64,000 nucleotides of DNA from Dyadobacter fermentans DSM 18053 (GCF_000023125.1 NC_013037.1:6903791-6967790); one strand, 5' to 3'. Shown: positions 53,702-63,806, counted from the stretch's first letter. The notes: a model not told the origin generated them from the sequence alone. A program made the numbers and translations.

Positions 53702-54616
53702 ATGAAGAATATTTTAGTTGTAAACTACTCGCAATCAGGACAGTTAAATGAGATTATCGACCAGTTTCTGAAACCGTTTGATCCTGAAACAGTAGAGCGA
53801 TTAGAGATTTTTCCGGCGAAACCCTTCGTGTTCCCCTGGACGAGCGACGAGTTTTTCGATAAAATGCCCGAATGCGTGCAGGAAGATGTGATCGAGCTCC
53901 GACCGCTGCATTTCGGCGCGGAGAAATACGACCTGATCGTGCTCGGTTACCAGCCGTGGTTTTTATCGCCGTCGCTGCCTGTCACTTCCCTGTTAAAAAA
54001 CGAGGCATTTAAACGCGTGGCAAGTGGCGGGACGCCGATCATGACTGTTATCGGCGGACGGAATATGTGGCTCAATTCGCAGGAAAGCATCAAAAAGCTG
54101 ATCGCCGAGGCGGGTGGCAAGCTGGTAGGCAATATTCCGTTGATGGACCGCGTTTCCAACCTCGTCAGTGCCGTAACCATTCTGCATTGGATGCTTACAG
54201 GCCGCAAAGACAAGAAATGGGGCATTTTCCCGAAGCCGGGCGTGAGCGACGAGGACATCCGGAGCGCCTCGCGTTTCGGGGCAATCGTTAAACAGGCCTA
54301 CGACAACCGGAATTATGCCGGTTTGCAGAAAGAAATCATGGCCACAGGCCTCATTACCATACCAACGGACATCCTATTCATCGAAGGAAGGGCGAAAAAG
54401 CTGTTCAGGATCTGGGCCAATCTCATTAAAACGAAAGGTACCACACCCGAAAAGCGCAAGCGGCTCGTCGGGTTTTTCAAATACTACCTGCTGGTGGCCC
54501 TGTTTATGGTGGCGCCCGTGCTGGTAACGGCCTACCGGTTGCTGATCGCGCCGTTTGCCGCCAATGCGATTAAGAAGAAAAAAGAATACTTTTGTGGTGT
54601 AGAAACCAAATCATAA
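53702..54616 (+). CDS. darA: Dialkylresorcinol condensing enzyme DarA
   Basis: Protein of 304 residues. The N-terminal VVNYSQSGQLNEII begins a flavodoxin-like fold, and the C-terminal region carries the RRxxxF-type basic segment and one membrane-like stretch (VALFMVAPVLVTAYRLLIA). DarA acts with DarB to condense two acyl units and close the resorcinol ring of dialkylresorcinols and flexirubins. The identification rests on homology as I remember the family and on the adjacent DarB. Its TAA shares a base with the darB ATG (TAATG). Confidence 0.88.
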   Translation: MKNILVVNYSQSGQLNEIIDQFLKPFDPETVERLEIFPAKPFVFPWTSDEFFDKMPECVQEDVIELRPLHFGAEKYDLIVLGYQPWFLSPSLPVTSLLKNEAFKRVASGGTPIMTVIGGRNMWLNSQESIKKLIAEAGGKLVGNIPLMDRVSNLVSAVTILHWMLTGRKDKKWGIFPKPGVSDEDIRSASRFGAIVKQAYDNRNYAGLQKEIMATGLITIPTDILFIEGRAKKLFRIWANLIKTKGTTPEKRKRLVGFFKYYLLVALFMVAPVLVTAYRLLIAPFAANAIKKKKEYFCGVETKS

Positions 54617-55758
54617 TGTCAGAAGCATATATTACCAGGATTGCCAAGTTTTTACCGAATGAGTCCGTTTCCAACGAGGAAATGGAAGAATATTTAGGAT
54701 ACATCAACGGAAAACCATCCAAATCAAAAGCCATTGTACTGCGCAATAACGGCATTAAAAACCGTTATTATGCATTGCGTAAAGATGGCACGCCCACGCA
54801 CACCAACGCGGAAATGGCTGCGCTCGCTGTCAGGAACCTGTTCCGGGATAACCCGGCGGAAATTGGCGAAATGGATCTGCTGAGCTGCGCCACGTCCAGC
54901 CCCGACCAGCTGATGCCCTCGCACGGCTCGATGGTGCATGGTCACCTGCCCGAAGCCGCGTCGATAGAAGTAGTGTCGCCCTCGGGTGTGTGTTGCGCGG
55001 GAATGCACGCATTTAAATATGCCTACATGTCCGTAAAGCTTGGTGAGAAGGATAAAGCGGTGGCCTGCGCTTCCGAACGGCTGTCGACCGTGTTGCGCTC
55101 GGATCAGTTCGAGGACGAGATCCAGCAGCTCACCCGCCTGGAAAAAAATCCTTACCTGGCGTTTGAAAAAGACTTTCTCCGTTGGATGCTTTCCGACGGC
55201 GCCGGTGCATTCCTAGTTGAATCGGCCCCGAATACCCAAGGCATTTCCTTGAAAATAGACTGGATCGAAGGCTGCTCGTATGCCAACGAGGTGGAAGCGT
55301 GCATGTACATGGGCGCCGACAAGCTCGAAGACGGCACGCTCAAAAGCTACAAAGATTACACGGCCGAGGAGATCAAGGAGCGTTCCGTGCTGAGTATCAA
55401 GCAGGATGTGAAGCTTTTAGGTGAAAAAATTGTTAAATTGGGTTTCGCCAAGCTCAAAGATATCATGGCCAAAAAAGGAATAACAATGGACGATGTGAGC
55501 TATTTCCTGCCGCATTTGTCGAGCTATTTCTTTGAAAGCAAAATCGACGAGTTTTTCCGGGAAAACGGCATGCCGGTGCCCAAAGAGAAGTGGTACACCA
55601 ACCTCGTTACGAAAGGCAACGTCGGCGCGGCGTCCATTTACATGATGCTCGAAGAGGTATTCAACAGCGGGGCTTTGAAAAAGGGTGAGAAAATATTGCT
55701 GGCGGTTCCCGAGAGCTCACGGTTCTCGTACATGTTCTGCATGCTCACCGTGTGCTGA
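54616..55758 (+). CDS. darB: DarB-type ketoacyl-ACP synthase III
   Basis: Protein of 380 residues with the KAS III triad: C127 (GVCCAGMHAF), H300 (FLPHLSSYF) and N335 (TKGNVGAAS). DarB condenses a beta-keto acyl thioester with an unsaturated acyl partner to build the cyclohexanedione precursor of the resorcinol. The start at 54616 overlaps the darA stop by one base, showing translational coupling. A longer frame from 54592 lies inside darA and is rejected. Confidence 0.92.
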   Translation: MSEAYITRIAKFLPNESVSNEEMEEYLGYINGKPSKSKAIVLRNNGIKNRYYALRKDGTPTHTNAEMAALAVRNLFRDNPAEIGEMDLLSCATSSPDQLMPSHGSMVHGHLPEAASIEVVSPSGVCCAGMHAFKYAYMSVKLGEKDKAVACASERLSTVLRSDQFEDEIQQLTRLEKNPYLAFEKDFLRWMLSDGAGAFLVESAPNTQGISLKIDWIEGCSYANEVEACMYMGADKLEDGTLKSYKDYTAEEIKERSVLSIKQDVKLLGEKIVKLGFAKLKDIMAKKGITMDDVSYFLPHLSSYFFESKIDEFFRENGMPVPKEKWYTNLVTKGNVGAASIYMMLEEVFNSGALKKGEKILLAVPESSRFSYMFCMLTVC

Positions 55759-55812
55759 TCGGGCGAAAGCCCTGATGTTCCCAATAGTAACCATCATAAG
55801 CTGCCCATAACA

Positions 55813-56211
55813 ATGAAAAAGGAAGACCTTCCGCAAGATCCCGGCGCGCTCGCCAAATTTACCCGGGAAGTTTGCTATGTCAAAAATGACGACGGCAAGT
55901 ACGAAACCGCACTGAGCGAAGGCTGGGACGTGAAAAAGCAGGCGCTCGACAGTGCCTGGGAGGATGTCAACGAGCGGGTGGAAGAGGCGCGCAAGGCGGT
56001 TGCGAATGGGGAAAAAAGCCCGGTATACTATTTTATGGAACTTCGCCTGATGGATTTGTCGGTCCTGTCGGGCTACACGGGGATCTTCCCGTTTTTTATC
56101 AAACGACATTTCAAACCATCCGTTTTTAAAGGGCTCAGCGAGCGGAAACTGGAAAAATACGCCAGGGCTTTCGACATTACCGTGAGCGAATTGACAAATT
56201 TTAAAGGTTGA
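55813..56211 (+). CDS. Small unknown protein between darB and the BtrH gene
   Basis: Protein of 132 residues, no signal peptide, charged and helical. The sequence YYFMELRLMDLSVLSGYTG is its most distinctive part. No family recognised. The 55-bp gap from darB and 5-bp gap to the BtrH-domain gene suggest it belongs to this operon. Confidence 0.7.
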   Translation: MKKEDLPQDPGALAKFTREVCYVKNDDGKYETALSEGWDVKKQALDSAWEDVNERVEEARKAVANGEKSPVYYFMELRLMDLSVLSGYTGIFPFFIKRHFKPSVFKGLSERKLEKYARAFDITVSELTNFKG

Positions 56212-56215
56212 TCCA

Positions 56216-57247
56216 GTGAACATTGACAGTCAGACGGATGAGTTCCATCACGTACAAACCGCCCATTGCGAAAACGGCGTAACCACTGCATTGCTGCGTT
56301 ACCACGGCCTCGATTTCATGACCGAGCCGCTGGCATTCGGCATGGGTTCTGGCTTATTTTATATACAAATACCCTTTCTGACGGTCAATAACGGTCCGGC
56401 AATTTCCTTCCGCACAATGCCCGGCGCGATCTTCAAACGCACGTGCAAATCGCTCGGCGTGGAGGTAACCCGCAAGAAATTCTCTAACCCGGCTGCTGCG
56501 GAGGCCTTTCTGGATCAAAAGGTAAAGGAAGGTGTGCCGGTAGGCTGCCAGGTGGGGGTTTTTCACCTCACTTATTTTCCCAAAGAATACCGCTTCCATT
56601 TCAACGCGCATAATCTCATCGTATTCGGAGAGGAGAATGGCCGCTACCAGATCAGCGACCCGGTGATGGAAGACGTGACCTCGCTTTCCAAAGAAGAACT
56701 TTCCCGCGTGCGGTTCGCGCAAGGCCCGCTTGCGCCGAGAGGACATATTTATTTCCCCGAAAAAATAAAACCGATTACCCAGGACATGATCCGCAAGGGG
56801 ATTGTATCGGGCATTCGCCGCAATGTGCGCGATATGCTCAGCATTCCCGGCAATTTTGCGGGAGTGAACGGCATCCGGCACACCTCCAACCACGTCCGCA
56901 AATGGCGCGACAAGCTGGGCTTGCGCAAGGCCAGCCTGTATCTGGGCCAGATCGTGCGGATGCAGGAAGAGATCGGCACGGGTGGAGGGGGCTTCCGCTT
57001 TTTATACGGTGCATTCCTGGAAGAAGCAGCGGCCTATTTGCAGGACGACCGCGTGTCGAACGTTTCGGAGGACTTCACCAAAGCCGGCGACATGTGGCGT
57101 GCGAGCGCCATTAAAATGGCCGGCGTGTACAAAGGCCGCCTTACCGAACAGAAAGATTTTGAAGAAATTGCCGATATGATGCTGGAAATCCGGCTCGTTG
57201 AAAAGGAGGCATTTCAGAAACTTTCCAGCCTGAAACTGGGTAAATAA
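56216..57247 (+). CDS. BtrH N-terminal domain protein, acyl transfer candidate
   Basis: Protein of 343 residues starting with GTG at 56216; the conserved HHVQTAHCENG lies at residues 11-21, so a later start would delete it. BtrH-type proteins use the conserved Cys/His region to move an acyl group from an acyl-ACP to an acceptor (as in butirosin synthesis). A DUF4872-type C-terminal region follows. In this locus it could join the polyene acyl chain from ACP to the resorcinol. It ends directly next to the ABC ATPase gene. Confidence 0.8.
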   Translation: MNIDSQTDEFHHVQTAHCENGVTTALLRYHGLDFMTEPLAFGMGSGLFYIQIPFLTVNNGPAISFRTMPGAIFKRTCKSLGVEVTRKKFSNPAAAEAFLDQKVKEGVPVGCQVGVFHLTYFPKEYRFHFNAHNLIVFGEENGRYQISDPVMEDVTSLSKEELSRVRFAQGPLAPRGHIYFPEKIKPITQDMIRKGIVSGIRRNVRDMLSIPGNFAGVNGIRHTSNHVRKWRDKLGLRKASLYLGQIVRMQEEIGTGGGGFRFLYGAFLEEAAAYLQDDRVSNVSEDFTKAGDMWRASAIKMAGVYKGRLTEQKDFEEIADMMLEIRLVEKEAFQKLSSLKLGK

Positions 57248-57253
57248 GTGCGG

Positions 57254-58009
57254 ATGGATATGGCGGGTCAGGTGTGCATTGAAATCAGGGACGTGTATAA
57301 GCGCTATCAGTCCGCGCAGGAGGACAGCCTTTCCGACGTGTCGCTGGACATTTTGCAGGGCGACGTGTTCGGGTTACTAGGCCCGAATGGCGCGGGTAAG
57401 ACGACGTTAATCTCCATTCTCTGCGGCATTATCCCCGTTTCCTCGGGCGAGGTGCAGTTCTATCAAAACGGCACGCCTTATTCCAATGCAGAGCGCAAGA
57501 GCCGCATCGGTTTTGTACCCCAGGAATATGCATTTTACCAGGAACTGACGCCCCGGCAAAACCTCGATTACTTTGGGGCGATGTATAATCTTTCCAAAAC
57601 GAAACTGCGCGAGCGCCGCGAGCATTTACTGGAAGTCCTTGGCCTCGAAAAAGCTGGCGACAAAAAGGTAGGCACATTTTCGGGCGGGATGAAGCGCCGC
57701 GTGAACCTGGCGATCGGCATTATCCATGAACCGGATATTCTTTTTCTGGATGAGCCAACGGTTGGCGTGGATGTCCAAAGCCGCAATGCGATCATCCGCT
57801 ATTTACAGCAGATCAACCGCGCCGGGACCACCATAATTTACACTTCGCACCACATGTCGGAAGCCGAGGAGTTTTGCAGAAACATCGCGCTGATCGACCA
57901 TGGAAAGGTTATTGCAGCAGGCGGTTTGGAGCATTTGAAAACCGTGCACGCGGTGCCCAATCTGCAAACATTGTTCATCAACCTGACCGGCGAAGAGTAC
58001 CGCGATTAA
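57254..58009 (+). CDS. ABC transporter ATP-binding protein
   Basis: Protein of 251 residues from the ATG at 57254; GTG at 57248 directly after the previous stop and ATG at 57260 are alternatives. Walker A GPNGAGKTT, signature FSGGMKRRVNL and Walker B ILFLDEPTVGVD are intact. It is the ATPase half of an ABC-2 exporter, with the permease gene starting 4 bp after its stop. Confidence 0.92.
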   Translation: MDMAGQVCIEIRDVYKRYQSAQEDSLSDVSLDILQGDVFGLLGPNGAGKTTLISILCGIIPVSSGEVQFYQNGTPYSNAERKSRIGFVPQEYAFYQELTPRQNLDYFGAMYNLSKTKLRERREHLLEVLGLEKAGDKKVGTFSGGMKRRVNLAIGIIHEPDILFLDEPTVGVDVQSRNAIIRYLQQINRAGTTIIYTSHHMSEAEEFCRNIALIDHGKVIAAGGLEHLKTVHAVPNLQTLFINLTGEEYRD

Positions 58010-58013
58010 GCTT

Positions 58014-59291
58014 ATGTTTAAATTATTTTCATCATTACGCAAAGAGCTGCTGCTGCTTATCAATGATAAAGTGGGGCTTGCTTTGATGTTCGTAATGCCG
58101 CTGCTGCTGGTGTTCATCATTACCATTATCCAGGACAGCGCTTATAAAATGGTGAATGAGAACCAGATTCCGCTGCTCGTCGTGAACCAGGACAAGGGCC
58201 AGGAAGGCCGGAAGCTCGTGAATTTGCTCAAAAAATCGGGGCTTTTTAAAATCGATTCGCAGGATGCTATCAAGCAGGAAGCATTGAAAGCGGAGCTGTT
58301 GGCGAGAGGAAAAATGATTGCATTGTACATTCCAGCCACGTTTTCGGCAGGGCTTGAAAGCAATGCGGAAGATGTGAGCGGCATTCTGATGGACGACCTC
58401 GGTTTGGAGCACGATACTACCGCCCGCGAAAAGTTTTCCATGCCGCGGCTTGCCTTTTACAACGACCCTGTTTTACAGGAAAATTACAGCTATTCGATCA
58501 TGAGCGTGATCCAGTCGTACATGAGCGTGATCGAAAATTCGCTGATGATCGACCGGATGTATGCCAATATGGACATTCCCGAACGGTCCGAAAAGCTCAA
58601 AGACAGGATGATTTCCAACCGCGTGGGGATCGACCAGATCGTGGCGAGCAACAACAATTCCACGGCCATTCCCAATTCCACGCAGCATAATGTGCCCGCC
58701 TGGACGATTTTCGCCATGTTTTTCATGGTCGTGTCGCTTGGGAGCAACATTGTCAAGGAGCGTATTAACGGAAGTTTTCTCCGGTTGAAAACCATGCCGA
58801 CCACATTCATGGTCGTGATGTTTAGTAAAATGGCCATTTACGTGGTGGTAGCGGCCTTGCAGGTAGCAGCCACGTTCTCGATGGGCGTCTGGATTTTACC
58901 CAAACTGGGCCTGCCCAAACTCACCGTGCCCGACAACATCATCGCCACCATTGCCGTGATTTTCATCAGCAGTATGGCCGCCGTAAGTTATGCTTTAATG
59001 ATCGGCGCATTTGCCAAAACCGAACAGCAGGCCAATGGTTTCGGGGCCATTTCGATCATCATATTCGGCGCGATAGGCGGCATTCTGGTGCCTACGTTCG
59101 TGATGCCGGGTTTTATGCAGTTTTTCAGCAACTTTTCGCCGCTTCATTGGTGCCTCGACGGTTTTTACGTGCTTTTCCTCAAAGGCGGCAGCTGGCAGGA
59201 TTTGCGCATGGTGTTCGCTTTTCTGGGCATTTTCATCGTGTTTTGTCAATTGGCCACATATTTTAAGTTGCGGTTGGAAAGAATTATTTAA
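58014..59291 (+). CDS. ABC-2 type transporter permease
   Basis: Protein of 425 residues. One N-terminal membrane helix (~20-42), a long extracytoplasmic segment (~45-215), then five C-terminal membrane helices (from WTIFAMFFMVVSLGSNI). This is the ABC2_membrane exporter build, with the ATPase upstream. In this cluster it is likely to export the pigment or its precursor across the inner membrane. Confidence 0.9.
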   Translation: MFKLFSSLRKELLLLINDKVGLALMFVMPLLLVFIITIIQDSAYKMVNENQIPLLVVNQDKGQEGRKLVNLLKKSGLFKIDSQDAIKQEALKAELLARGKMIALYIPATFSAGLESNAEDVSGILMDDLGLEHDTTAREKFSMPRLAFYNDPVLQENYSYSIMSVIQSYMSVIENSLMIDRMYANMDIPERSEKLKDRMISNRVGIDQIVASNNNSTAIPNSTQHNVPAWTIFAMFFMVVSLGSNIVKERINGSFLRLKTMPTTFMVVMFSKMAIYVVVAALQVAATFSMGVWILPKLGLPKLTVPDNIIATIAVIFISSMAAVSYALMIGAFAKTEQQANGFGAISIIIFGAIGGILVPTFVMPGFMQFFSNFSPLHWCLDGFYVLFLKGGSWQDLRMVFAFLGIFIVFCQLATYFKLRLERII

Positions 59292-59296
59292 GTTTG
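59289..59296 (+). promoter_or_regulatory. Possible internal promoter for the ACP and ketosynthase genes
   Basis: TAAGTTTG matches TAnnTTTG, with TTG at 59268-59270 (18-bp spacer). It overlaps the permease stop codon. The 79-bp gap to the ACP gene is long for this operon. Confidence 0.35.
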
Positions 59297-59370
59297 ATAC
59301 GCTCGTCGTGCACCCTCGACCGGTCGGCCCCGTGTAACCGGTTATTACTAGAAGAGATTAACAAATCAAT

Positions 59371-59637
59371 ATGGACATAGAAAGCTTGAAGCCCATTCTG
59401 AAAGGGCAAATTGTACAATACCTGAACCTGCTCGACATTAACCCTGCCGACATCAAGGACGACGAACCACTTTTCGGAGGCGACCTCGGCCTCGATTCCA
59501 TCGACTCGCTCGAACTCGTGGTACTGCTCGAAAGAGAATATGGTATTAAAATCAACAATCCGGCGGAAGGACGTAAAATCCTCGTCGATGTGAACCACAT
59601 GGCCGAGTACATTCTCGCCAATACAAAAGCTGCATAA
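59371..59637 (+). CDS. Acyl carrier protein
   Basis: Protein of 88 residues. Phosphopantetheine attachment Ser43 lies in the GLDSIDSLEL motif (canonical GxDSLDxxEL). It is a dedicated carrier for the adjacent ketosynthase and other pathway enzymes; the nearby PPTase is the likely activator. It is divergent in sequence from typical fatty-acid ACP, with a long N-terminal helix. Confidence 0.92.
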   Translation: MDIESLKPILKGQIVQYLNLLDINPADIKDDEPLFGGDLGLDSIDSLELVVLLEREYGIKINNPAEGRKILVDVNHMAEYILANTKAA

Positions 59638-59643
59638 ATTTCG

Positions 59644-60840
59644 ATGGGACGGGTGTTGGTGACAGGTATGGGCATGATTTCGGCCATTGGCAACAATGTA
59701 GCGGAGAATCATGAGAGCTTGCGGAGCGGGCGTTCGGGCATTGGAAGTGTGTCATATTTTGAATCGTTGTATGCTTCTCAATTACCGTTCGGTGAAGTGA
59801 AGCTGAGCAACGAGGAGCTGAAAACGGCACAGAATCTCGAACAATCCAGCGGTTACACCCGTACCTGCCTGCTCGCCGATAAGGCATTCTGCGAAGCCAT
59901 TGCCGACGCCGGACTGAGCAAGGGCCAGCTTTCGTCGCTCGATACCGCCCTCATTTCCGCCAGCACGGTGGGGGGCATGTGCCTCACTGACCAGCTTTAC
60001 GAAGATGCCAACCGCCGCTCGCAAGGCTCCGAATACCTCGAAGCCTATGGTTGCTCGGCGCACACCCTGAAATTGATCCAACGTTACCACATCAAAGGTT
60101 TTACGGATACCATCAACACCGCCTGCTCATCGTCGGCGAACGCCATTATGCTCGGCGCGCGGCTGATCCGGTCGGGGAGGGTGAAGCGGGCGATCGTGGG
60201 CGGGGTCGATAGCCTTGCCAAGTACACGGTGAATGGTTTTAATGCATTAAAAATCCTCTCTTCGGAGCCCTGCAAGCCGTTCGACGTCCATCGCGACGGC
60301 CTGAACCTCGGCGAGGGAGCTGCCTACCTGGTGCTGGAAGCGGAAGAACTGGCCGCGGGTAGGAAAGTGTATGCCGAAATAGCCGGTTACGGTAATGCAA
60401 ACGACGCGCATCACCCTTCTGCCATGTCGGATGAAGCCGTGGGCGCGATCCGCTGCATGCAGGAGGCCATTCGTTCGGCGGGAATTAAACCTTCGGAGAT
60501 CGGTTATGTGAATGCGCACGGCACGGGCACGCAGAACAACGACCAGGTCGAGTTTTTCGGGATGGGAGAGTTGTTCGGCAAAATGCCGCCTTACAGTTCT
60601 ACCAAGTCATATACGGGCCACACGTTGGGCGCCGCAGGTGCGGTGGAGGCCATTTACAGCATTCTCGGCATTGTGCATTCGGAATTGTTCCCGGGTTTGA
60701 ATGTGAATGAGCCGATCAAAGGTGCCGATCACGCGCCGGTTTCTGAATGGAAAGGGGATTATAAACTGAACTACGTGCTCTCCAACTCGTTCGGTTTTGG
60801 CGGGAATTGTACTTCGCTGGTTTTTGCGGGGGTAAACTAA
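59644..60840 (+). CDS. Beta-ketoacyl-ACP synthase, KAS I/II type
   Basis: Protein of 398 residues. The elongating ketosynthase triad is intact: C161 ([10 protein letters not shown]), H292 (HGTGTQNND) and H326 ([10 protein letters not shown]), so this is a catalytic KS rather than a chain-length factor. It lies 6 bp after the ACP gene. No chain-length-factor, ketoreductase or dehydratase partner is adjacent. Its 3' end overlaps the convergent methylmalonyl-CoA mutase gene by 4 bases (60837-60840). Confidence 0.93.
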   Translation: MGRVLVTGMGMISAIGNNVAENHESLRSGRSGIGSVSYFESLYASQLPFGEVKLSNEELKTAQNLEQSSGYTRTCLLADKAFCEAIADAGLSKGQLSSLDTALISASTVGGMCLTDQLYEDANRRSQGSEYLEAYGCSAHTLKLIQRYHIKGFTDTINTACSSSANAIMLGARLIRSGRVKRAIVGGVDSLAKYTVNGFNALKILSSEPCKPFDVHRDGLNLGEGAAYLVLEAEELAAGRKVYAEIAGYGNANDAHHPSAMSDEAVGAIRCMQEAIRSAGIKPSEIGYVNAHGTGTQNNDQVEFFGMGELFGKMPPYSSTKSYTGHTLGAAGAVEAIYSILGIVHSELFPGLNVNEPIKGADHAPVSEWKGDYKLNYVLSNSFGFGGNCTSLVFAGVN

Positions 60841-63755
60841 TTTTCCTGCATCAGTTTGGCCAGAATCTCCTGTGCGGCCACTGAAATCACGGTTCCGGGG
60901 CCGAAAATTCCTTTTACACCTGCCTCATAAAGAAACGGATAATCCTGCTCGGGGATCACTCCGCCTGCGATGACCATCATATCACCTCTGCCCAGCTTCT
61001 TCAATTCGCCGATCAGTTCGGGAATGAGCGTTTTATGTCCTGCTGCCAGGCTCGATGCGCCGATCACATGCACGTCGTTTTCGATCGCCTGCATCGCCAC
61101 TTCGCGGGGCGTCTGAAAAAGCGGGGCAATGTCGACATCGAAACCGAGGTCGGCGAAGCTGGTGGCGATTACTTTTGCACCCCGGTCGTGACCGTCCTGG
61201 CCCATTTTTGCAACGATAATCCGTGGCCTGCGGCCTTCCAGCCTGGCAAAGTCATCGGACATTTCCCGGGCCCGCCGGAAGTTTTCGTCGTCCGAAACTT
61301 CGGTCCGGTACACGCCCGAAACTGCCCTGATGCCCGACTGGTATCGCCCGAATTCCTTTTCCATCGCCATTGAAATTTCTCCTAATGTAGTTCTTTTCCG
61401 CGCCGCGTCCACGGCTAATGCAAGCAGATTTGTATGCATATCGCGTCCGCCGGACTGCCGGCATGCCTCAGTAATGCGGTCGAGGGCCTGGCTTACTTCC
61501 GACTCATTTCGGCTTTGGCGGACGGCTTTGAGCCGGGCGATTTGCGCATTCCTTACCGCCTCATTATCAATTTGTAGTATTTCAAAGTGCTGTTTGTCAG
61601 TAGTCTGGTAACGATTTATGCCTACAATCACCTCCTTACCCGAATCGATCCGTGCCTGCTTGCGGGCGGCGGCTTCCTCGATGCGCATTTTGGGAAGGCC
61701 GGTTTCGATGGCTTTGGTCATGCCGCCCAATGCCTCCACTTCCTCGATGAGCGCCCAAGCCTTTTCGGCAAGTTGTGCGGTCAGGTATTCGACATAATAC
61801 GAACCTCCCCACGGATCGACGGCCTTGCAAAGATCCGTTTCGTTTTGGATAAAGAGCTGCGTTTCGCGGGCAATGCGGGCGGAAAAGTCGGTGGGTAATG
61901 CAATGGCCTCGTCGAAAGAATTGGTGTGCAGCGATTGCGTGTGGCCCATGACGGCCGCCAGGGCTTCGATGGTCGTGCGGGCAATGTTATTGAACGGCTC
62001 CTGCTCGGTGAGGCTGTAACCGCTCGTTTGGCAATGCGTGCGGAGCATCAGCGACTTCTCGTTCTGCGGGTTGAATTGCTTCACGATTTTAGCCCAAAGC
62101 ATGCGCCCGGCCCGCATTTTCGCGATCTCCATAAAGTGGTTCATCCCGATTCCCCAGAAAAACGACAGCCTCGGGGCGAAATCGTCGATCGGAATGCCGG
62201 CGGCGAGTCCCGTGCGGATGTATTCGAGCCCGTCCGCGAGTGTGTAGGCGAGCTCAATATGCGCCGGCGCGCCCGCCTCGTGCATGTGATAGCCGCTGAT
62301 GCTGATCGAGTTAAAGCGTGGCATGTGCTGTGAGGCAAAGGCGAAAATGTCGCCTACGATGCGCATGGATGGCGCGGGCGGATAAATGTAGGTGTTCCGC
62401 ACCATAAATTCTTTCAGAATGTCGTTCTGGATCGTTCCCGTCAATAGGTCGGGAGTTACTCCTTGCTCGTCGGCAGCGACGATAAAAAAGGCCATGACGG
62501 GGATCACGGCGCCGTTCATCGTCATCGACACCGACATCCGGTCGAGCGGGATCTGGTCGAACAGTGTTTTCATATCTTCCACCGTGTCGATCGCTACGCC
62601 CGCTTTACCCACGTCGCCCGTCACGCGCGCATGATCGGAATCGTAGCCGCGGTGCGTCGCAAGGTCGAATGCGACGGACAGCCCTTTTTGCCCGGCGGCG
62701 AGGTTGCGGCGGTAGAATGCATTGGATTCGGCTGCGGTGGAGAAGCCTGCATATTGCCGGATCGTCCACGGGCGTTCGAGATACATGCTTGCATACGGAC
62801 CGCGGAGATATGGGGGAGTGCCTGCACCAAATGCAATGTGGCCAGCCTCGGCAATATCATTTTTAGTGAACCGGCTTTTGAGCGAAATGCCTTCGGCGGT
62901 ATGGAAATGGGCTGGCTGGACGATTTGCGGCGCTGTATTTTCGTTTTCACCTGAAATTTCGCTGAAAATGTCACTCCCCAAACCTTCCACAAAACGCTTC
63001 CACGCTGCGGCAGCCAGCTTCAAGGTCATATCTTCCAGCGCAAACGCGCCTGCCGCCGGATCAGCCACTTGCGCGAAATGGCTTTCATGTTCGAGAATGT
63101 AGGACACGTTTGTGGCCAATCGCTGAGCCAATACCTTATCCGACTGATCAAACGGAAGCACCGTGAGTGCATCGCACCCGCCGATAATGGCGCTCATCGC
63201 CTCGGCCGTGGCCCGTACCAGATTGGCGTGATCCGGTTTGTCTTCCTTGTATTCAATGGGGGTTTCAGCGTGAATGAAGGGGGTACTTTCCGCTTCCGGC
63301 CATGCCAATGCCTTCGCTATTTTGCTCAAAAGGTATCGCAGCGCTCTCAGTTTCGCGATTTCAGTCAGATAATGCGGACCGATCGGAACCGAGAATGTAA
63401 TCTGATCCCATGCGGGCACCGGCGCTACGCTGTTTTTGGAATACCCATTAAAGAAAGAGACCAATGCCGATACCAGCTGTGCTACCGGATCACTGCCTTC
63501 GAGCCGGATCTGGAGCGGGCGTGGCGGCGTGATGGGCCCGGCATTGACATTGATCCAGCCCACCGTTTTGCGCTGCGCCTGCTGAATTGCTTCTACCGCC
63601 TTCCAGTCGAGCTCTTCGGCTGTTACATACGGCTTGAAATGCACGCCCGGCGCTATTTCCCAGGACGGACTGCCGCTTTTCATCTCCTTTGCCACCAGCT
63701 TTTCCCAGGCGCTTTTGTCCGAAGGGGAAAATTCAGAAAAGAGTTTCGCTGACAT
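60837..63755 (-). CDS. Methylmalonyl-CoA mutase, fused small-subunit-like and catalytic subunits
   Basis: Protein of 972 residues. Residues ~1-265 resemble a shortened MutA (small subunit): W-to-Y start region, then a TIM-barrel piece with [20 protein letters not shown] and [18 protein letters not shown]. Residues ~285-972 are a full Mut[21 protein letters not shown], the substrate barrel, and a C-terminal cobalamin domain with DGHDRG (lower-ligand His H856) and SSLAAGH. It interconverts succinyl-CoA and methylmalonyl-CoA with adenosylcobalamin. The classical bacterial enzyme is two chains or a homodimer, so this fusion is unusual. It is convergent with the KS gene. Confidence 0.88.
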   Translation of the reverse strand: MSAKLFSEFSPSDKSAWEKLVAKEMKSGSPSWEIAPGVHFKPYVTAEELDWKAVEAIQQAQRKTVGWINVNAGPITPPRPLQIRLEGSDPVAQLVSALVSFFNGYSKNSVAPVPAWDQITFSVPIGPHYLTEIAKLRALRYLLSKIAKALAWPEAESTPFIHAETPIEYKEDKPDHANLVRATAEAMSAIIGGCDALTVLPFDQSDKVLAQRLATNVSYILEHESHFAQVADPAAGAFALEDMTLKLAAAAWKRFVEGLGSDIFSEISGENENTAPQIVQPAHFHTAEGISLKSRFTKNDIAEAGHIAFGAGTPPYLRGPYASMYLERPWTIRQYAGFSTAAESNAFYRRNLAAGQKGLSVAFDLATHRGYDSDHARVTGDVGKAGVAIDTVEDMKTLFDQIPLDRMSVSMTMNGAVIPVMAFFIVAADEQGVTPDLLTGTIQNDILKEFMVRNTYIYPPAPSMRIVGDIFAFASQHMPRFNSISISGYHMHEAGAPAHIELAYTLADGLEYIRTGLAAGIPIDDFAPRLSFFWGIGMNHFMEIAKMRAGRMLWAKIVKQFNPQNEKSLMLRTHCQTSGYSLTEQEPFNNIARTTIEALAAVMGHTQSLHTNSFDEAIALPTDFSARIARETQLFIQNETDLCKAVDPWGGSYYVEYLTAQLAEKAWALIEEVEALGGMTKAIETGLPKMRIEEAAARKQARIDSGKEVIVGINRYQTTDKQHFEILQIDNEAVRNAQIARLKAVRQSRNESEVSQALDRITEACRQSGGRDMHTNLLALAVDAARKRTTLGEISMAMEKEFGRYQSGIRAVSGVYRTEVSDDENFRRAREMSDDFARLEGRRPRIIVAKMGQDGHDRGAKVIATSFADLGFDVDIAPLFQTPREVAMQAIENDVHVIGASSLAAGHKTLIPELIGELKKLGRGDMMVIAGGVIPEQDYPFLYEAGVKGIFGPGTVISVAAQEILAKLMQEN

Positions 63756-63798
63756 GGGCTGACGGATTGATGTACTGTTCAGGAAAAGGCGCTGTTAG

Positions 63799-63806
63799 CA
63801 AAACTA
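63799..63806 (-). promoter_or_regulatory. -7 promoter element of the mutase gene
   Basis: Minus-strand TAGTTTTG matches TAnnTTTG, about 44 bp before the ATG at 63755. Confidence 0.45.
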
